Source of the DNA: JANLUX01 sp031366005
GTDB lineage: Bacteria > Bacteroidota > Bacteroidia > AKYH767-A > OLB10
Direction: 5' to 3'
DNA: 64,000 bases
NCBI GenBank assembly: GCA_031366005.1
Contig: JANLZB010000022.1
Span: 1 to 64,000, forward strand
A program made the position numbers and the translations under genes. Below are positions 61,462 to 64,000 of this stretch, in pieces (the first letter of the stretch is position 1; the number at the start of each line of letters is the position of its first letter). Under the pieces are notes generated by a model that saw nothing but the letters and a program-made list of their open reading frames with translations, was not told the DNA's origin and made no database searches.

Positions 61462-62439
61462 ATGACTCCAGAATACACTGCGCAGGATAAGCTCGACCTG
61501 ATAGGATTAATAAAGATTGCGGACAAATGGCGCAAGCCTTTGCTCATCGTTTTTATTACATCCATTATTATTTCTTTCATTTTCACGTTGCCCTTTATCA
61601 TGAAACCTCTTTATAAGGCAACAGCTGTTATTTACCCGGTTAACATAACTCCCTATTCAGAAGAAAGCCCCACAGAACAAATGCTGCAGCTTTTAAACTC
61701 GGAGGATGTGCGTGATAACCTGATAGATGCTTTTGATTTATACAGCCATTACAATATAGACACTGCCAGCAATATGCCCCGTTTTAAGATGATGCAGATG
61801 CTGGATCAAAATATTTCGGTGCAGAAAACAGAGTATGAATCGGTGGAGATTAGCATATATGATACCGACCCAGCTGTGGCAGCGCTCATGTGCGACTCAC
61901 TCATTAAGTACATGGATCGCAAAGCCATTAATCTTGTGAGAGAACGCACCAAGGAAATTATTGTAATTCTTAAAGGACAGTTTGATAGTAAAACGGCAGA
62001 GATAGATTCCATGGAAGCACGATTGTATGAGCTGCGTAGCAATTATGGTATTTTTGATTACACCCGCCAGGTGGAGGGTTTCAGCCGCGAATATTATAAA
62101 GCAAAGGTGCAGGGCGACTCGCGCATACTGGATACCGATAAAAAAAACCTGGAAGAAAAAGGAGGTGAATACCTTGCTCTTTATCAAAACCTGGAGAGTG
62201 AGCGCAAAACATATAACAAGATAAAAGTAAAATATGATCAGGCGCTTACTGATCTTATTAAAGTCGCTTCTTTTCATAATGATATTACACGCGCAGTGCC
62301 GCCTGAAAAAAAGGATTCTCCCAAGCGGTTAGTCATCATGTTAATATTTACCCTTTCAGTGATGATGTTGGCTTTTGTTATTATTATTTACAAGGAATAT
62401 TATGAGCCCCGAATCAGGGAGCAATTAAACAGAGCTTAG
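61462..62439 (+). CDS. Wzz-type polysaccharide chain-length determinant / co-polymerase
   Basis: 325 residues from the ATG at 61462 (MTPEYTAQDKLDLIGLIKIA). Two membrane helices (about 30-52 and 293-313) enclose a large periplasmic helical domain of the PCP type with a coiled-coil (about 155-275). The N-terminal YKATAVIYPVN strand is the usual Wzz signature; the P-rich motif near helix 2 is PEKKDSPKR. Wzz proteins set O-antigen or capsule chain length. The frame extends upstream to 61321, but that part is repeat-like. It is 9 bases before the O-antigen ligase gene, forming an operon. Confidence 0.88.
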   Translation: MTPEYTAQDKLDLIGLIKIADKWRKPLLIVFITSIIISFIFTLPFIMKPLYKATAVIYPVNITPYSEESPTEQMLQLLNSEDVRDNLIDAFDLYSHYNIDTASNMPRFKMMQMLDQNISVQKTEYESVEISIYDTDPAVAALMCDSLIKYMDRKAINLVRERTKEIIVILKGQFDSKTAEIDSMEARLYELRSNYGIFDYTRQVEGFSREYYKAKVQGDSRILDTDKKNLEEKGGEYLALYQNLESERKTYNKIKVKYDQALTDLIKVASFHNDITRAVPPEKKDSPKRLVIMLIFTLSVMMLAFVIIIYKEYYEPRIREQLNRA

Positions 62440-62448
62440 ATTATTTTC

Positions 62449-63915
62449 GTGCCCGGTTCACCGATATTAATACAGCCACAAAGTAAAAAGCAATTGCAGT
62501 GGTTTTACTTGCTGCTGGCCGGCTTTGCGTTGTTGAGTGCAGTTAGTTATGTAAACGGATTGCCTTACTTGTTGCTTCTTCCGGCCGCATTAGCTGTCTT
62601 TATGATTGCTGTTTTTCATTTAGAGTGGCTGGTGTTTTTTTCAGTGTTGGTTACTCCGCTCTCTATCAATCTCGCCCAAACCAGCTTAGGAATTGGCGTA
62701 AGCCTTCCATCAGAGCCATTAATGTTTGGATTATTTATGGTTTTCTGGCTAAAAGTGTTTGCTGAAGGAGGGCTTGATGAAAAAATATTTCATCATCCTG
62801 TATCTATTGCCATCTATTTTTATCTCGGCTGGATGACTCTTACTACCATCAGCAGCACTATGTTCATAGTTTCATTAAAATCTACGCTGGCAAAGTATTG
62901 TTATATCACTGTGTTTTACTTTATGATGCTTCACCTTTTCAGAAATCTGAAAAACATTTACCGTTTTATCTGGTTCTACATTATCACTTTACTTATTGTA
63001 ATTGTTTACACCATCTTTAATCATTACAGCCAAGGATTTACAGAGAAGGCGGCTCACGTGGCAATGGTTCCTTTTTATAACGATCATACCGCTTACGCAG
63101 CAGCTATTTCTTTTTTTATTCCACCTTTGTTTGCCTTTATGACTGATAAACGCAGAGAGGATAAGTGGCCCTGGCTTACCATGATTGTAACCGTTATCCT
63201 GTTAACGGCTATCATTCTTTCCTACACGCGTGCTTCGTGGGTAGGCATGGTGGGTGCGCTCACAGTTTGGTTTTTGTTTGTGTTCAGGATACAGAAAGCA
63301 CTTATACTGGGCGGGTTGGTTGGTTTGCTGATTGTTGCATTTCTTTTCCGTACACAAATCTCCTTATCATTTGAGAAGAATAAAAAAACTTCAAGCACCA
63401 ATATTGCTGACCACGTGGAAAGTATTACCAATGTAAAAAGTGATGCATCCAATGTAGAACGGCTTAACAGGTGGTCGAGTGCATTGCGCATGTTCAGGGA
63501 TAAACCAGTGCTGGGTTTTGGACCGGGCACTTATATGTTTCAGTACGGGCGTTATCAGAAGTTTTCAGAAAAATCCATCATAAGCACTAACCTCGCCACA
63601 GGTGGAGGTTCACATAGCGAGTACCTTGGTCCTTTATCAGAAGAAGGATTGTTAGGCCCGGTGTTTTTTATAATGATAGGCATTACGGTTATATTGAGTG
63701 CTTCGCGTGTAATAAGGCAAAGTGATGATGCAAGAGTAAGAGGCCTTGCCAAGGGTTTGCTTATCGGGTTAGTAACTTACTGGATTCAGGGAGCCCTCAA
63801 TTATTTTTTAGATACTGAGAAATCGGCAGTGCCTTACTGGGGATTTATTGCAGCCATAGTTGCATTGGATTTGTATCACAGGAGCAGGGAGCAGGGAGAA
63901 GGTAGGAAGCAGTGA
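62449..63915 (+). CDS. O-antigen ligase / polymerase family (Wzy/WaaL-like) membrane protein
   Basis: 488 residues with about twelve hydrophobic helices. The start is GTG at 62449, 9 bases after the Wzz-like stop; no ATG lies within the first 60 codons. The big periplasmic loop near residues 340-395 has KPVLGFGPGTYMFQYGRY and SHSEYLGPLSEEGLLG, the G-x-G and H-S-x-Y/E patterns of the O-antigen ligase family (Wzy_C). The last eleven residues (from R-S-R-E-Q-G) are encoded by a heptamer repeat and are probably not functional. Polymerises or ligates polysaccharide at the periplasmic side. Confidence 0.88.
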   Translation: MPGSPILIQPQSKKQLQWFYLLLAGFALLSAVSYVNGLPYLLLLPAALAVFMIAVFHLEWLVFFSVLVTPLSINLAQTSLGIGVSLPSEPLMFGLFMVFWLKVFAEGGLDEKIFHHPVSIAIYFYLGWMTLTTISSTMFIVSLKSTLAKYCYITVFYFMMLHLFRNLKNIYRFIWFYIITLLIVIVYTIFNHYSQGFTEKAAHVAMVPFYNDHTAYAAAISFFIPPLFAFMTDKRREDKWPWLTMIVTVILLTAIILSYTRASWVGMVGALTVWFLFVFRIQKALILGGLVGLLIVAFLFRTQISLSFEKNKKTSSTNIADHVESITNVKSDASNVERLNRWSSALRMFRDKPVLGFGPGTYMFQYGRYQKFSEKSIISTNLATGGGSHSEYLGPLSEEGLLGPVFFIMIGITVILSASRVIRQSDDARVRGLAKGLLIGLVTYWIQGALNYFLDTEKSAVPYWGFIAAIVALDLYHRSREQGEGRKQ

Positions 63916-63972
63916 ATTAAAGAATAGATGCGAGAATATTTCTCCCTACTTCTCACTCCACACTACCCACTT
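63881..63972. repeat. Inverted AGCAGGG-type heptamer array at the end of the O-antigen ligase gene
   Basis: Purine arm 63881-63914 (AGCAGGG, AGCAGGG, AGAAGGT, AGGAAGC), then about 25 bases, then the pyrimidine arm in 7-nt steps CTCCCTA, CTTCTCA, CTCCACA, CTACCCA (63943-63970). It contains the stop codon at 63913 and encodes the final residues of the protein. Confidence 0.7.
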
Positions 63973-64000
63973 ATAAAGATTTACAACTAAGCAATGTTAC

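Overview
The window is AT-rich, gene-dense DNA from a member of the Bacteroidota, probably near Chitinophagales/Sphingobacteriales (the exact order is inferred). The evidence is six proteins with type IX secretion (T9SS) C-terminal sorting domains, SusC-like carboxypeptidase-D plus TonB-receptor architecture, a short RpoD-type sigma factor, an ATP synthase epsilon subunit without its C-terminal helices, promoters matching TTG-N19-TAnnTTTG, and almost no Shine-Dalgarno sequences except a strong one before rpsU.

Layout. 1-190: broken end of an IS3-type insertion sequence and a terminator. 217-13434: mixed housekeeping genes: lipoprotein, thioredoxin-fold protein, urocanase (hutU), ACC deaminase/D-cysteine desulfhydrase homologue, glucosaminidase with LysM, atpD-atpC, ribF, LRR protein, pseudouridine synthase, and three very small genes found by reading the sequence directly. 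13488-20908: a CotH-kinase T9SS protein, a zinc aminopeptidase, and a five-gene operon of lipoproteins around a DUF1501 protein. 21112-31896: one giant gene (3594 codons) for a secreted, cysteine-rich, PKD-rich protein with internally amplified modules. 32334-40644: a beta-propeller T9SS protein, a Met-rich protein, and a glycan/envelope set (GT4, YdcF-like, methyltransferase-GT2 fusion, FkbM methyltransferase, membrane GT-C/TPR protein). 40773-47814 (minus strand): the translation superlocus rpsU-xerC-hpf-tRNA(Thr,Tyr,Gly,Thr)-tuf-tRNA(Trp)-secE-nusG-rplK-rplA-rplJ-rplL; rpoBC does not follow rplL. 47890-61102: cyclophilin T9SS protein, OmpA/TSP3 protein, TMEM175-like channel, S74-type trimeric protein, OmpH-like protein, rpoD, TonB receptor with partner, BNR T9SS protein. 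61462-63915: Wzz-like and O-antigen-ligase-like genes.

The most unusual signal is not a gene. Almost every spacer of the translation superlocus, and the atpD-atpC spacer, carries tandem 7-bp units (one 14-bp array = 2 x 7) followed by inverted copies in strict 7-nt phase, so that each spacer would fold into a long hairpin in the transcript. Different spacers use different heptamer families (GAGTTAT, GTTTCAA, TTTTAGA, TTTAGTA-TCAAGTA, TGCCAAC, AGCAGGG). One such array even encodes the C-terminus of the O-antigen ligase. They resemble in kind the heptanucleotide STRR repeats of cyanobacteria; I know of no description in this phylum. Second in interest are the DUF1501/cytochrome-like lipoprotein operon and the giant amplified protein.
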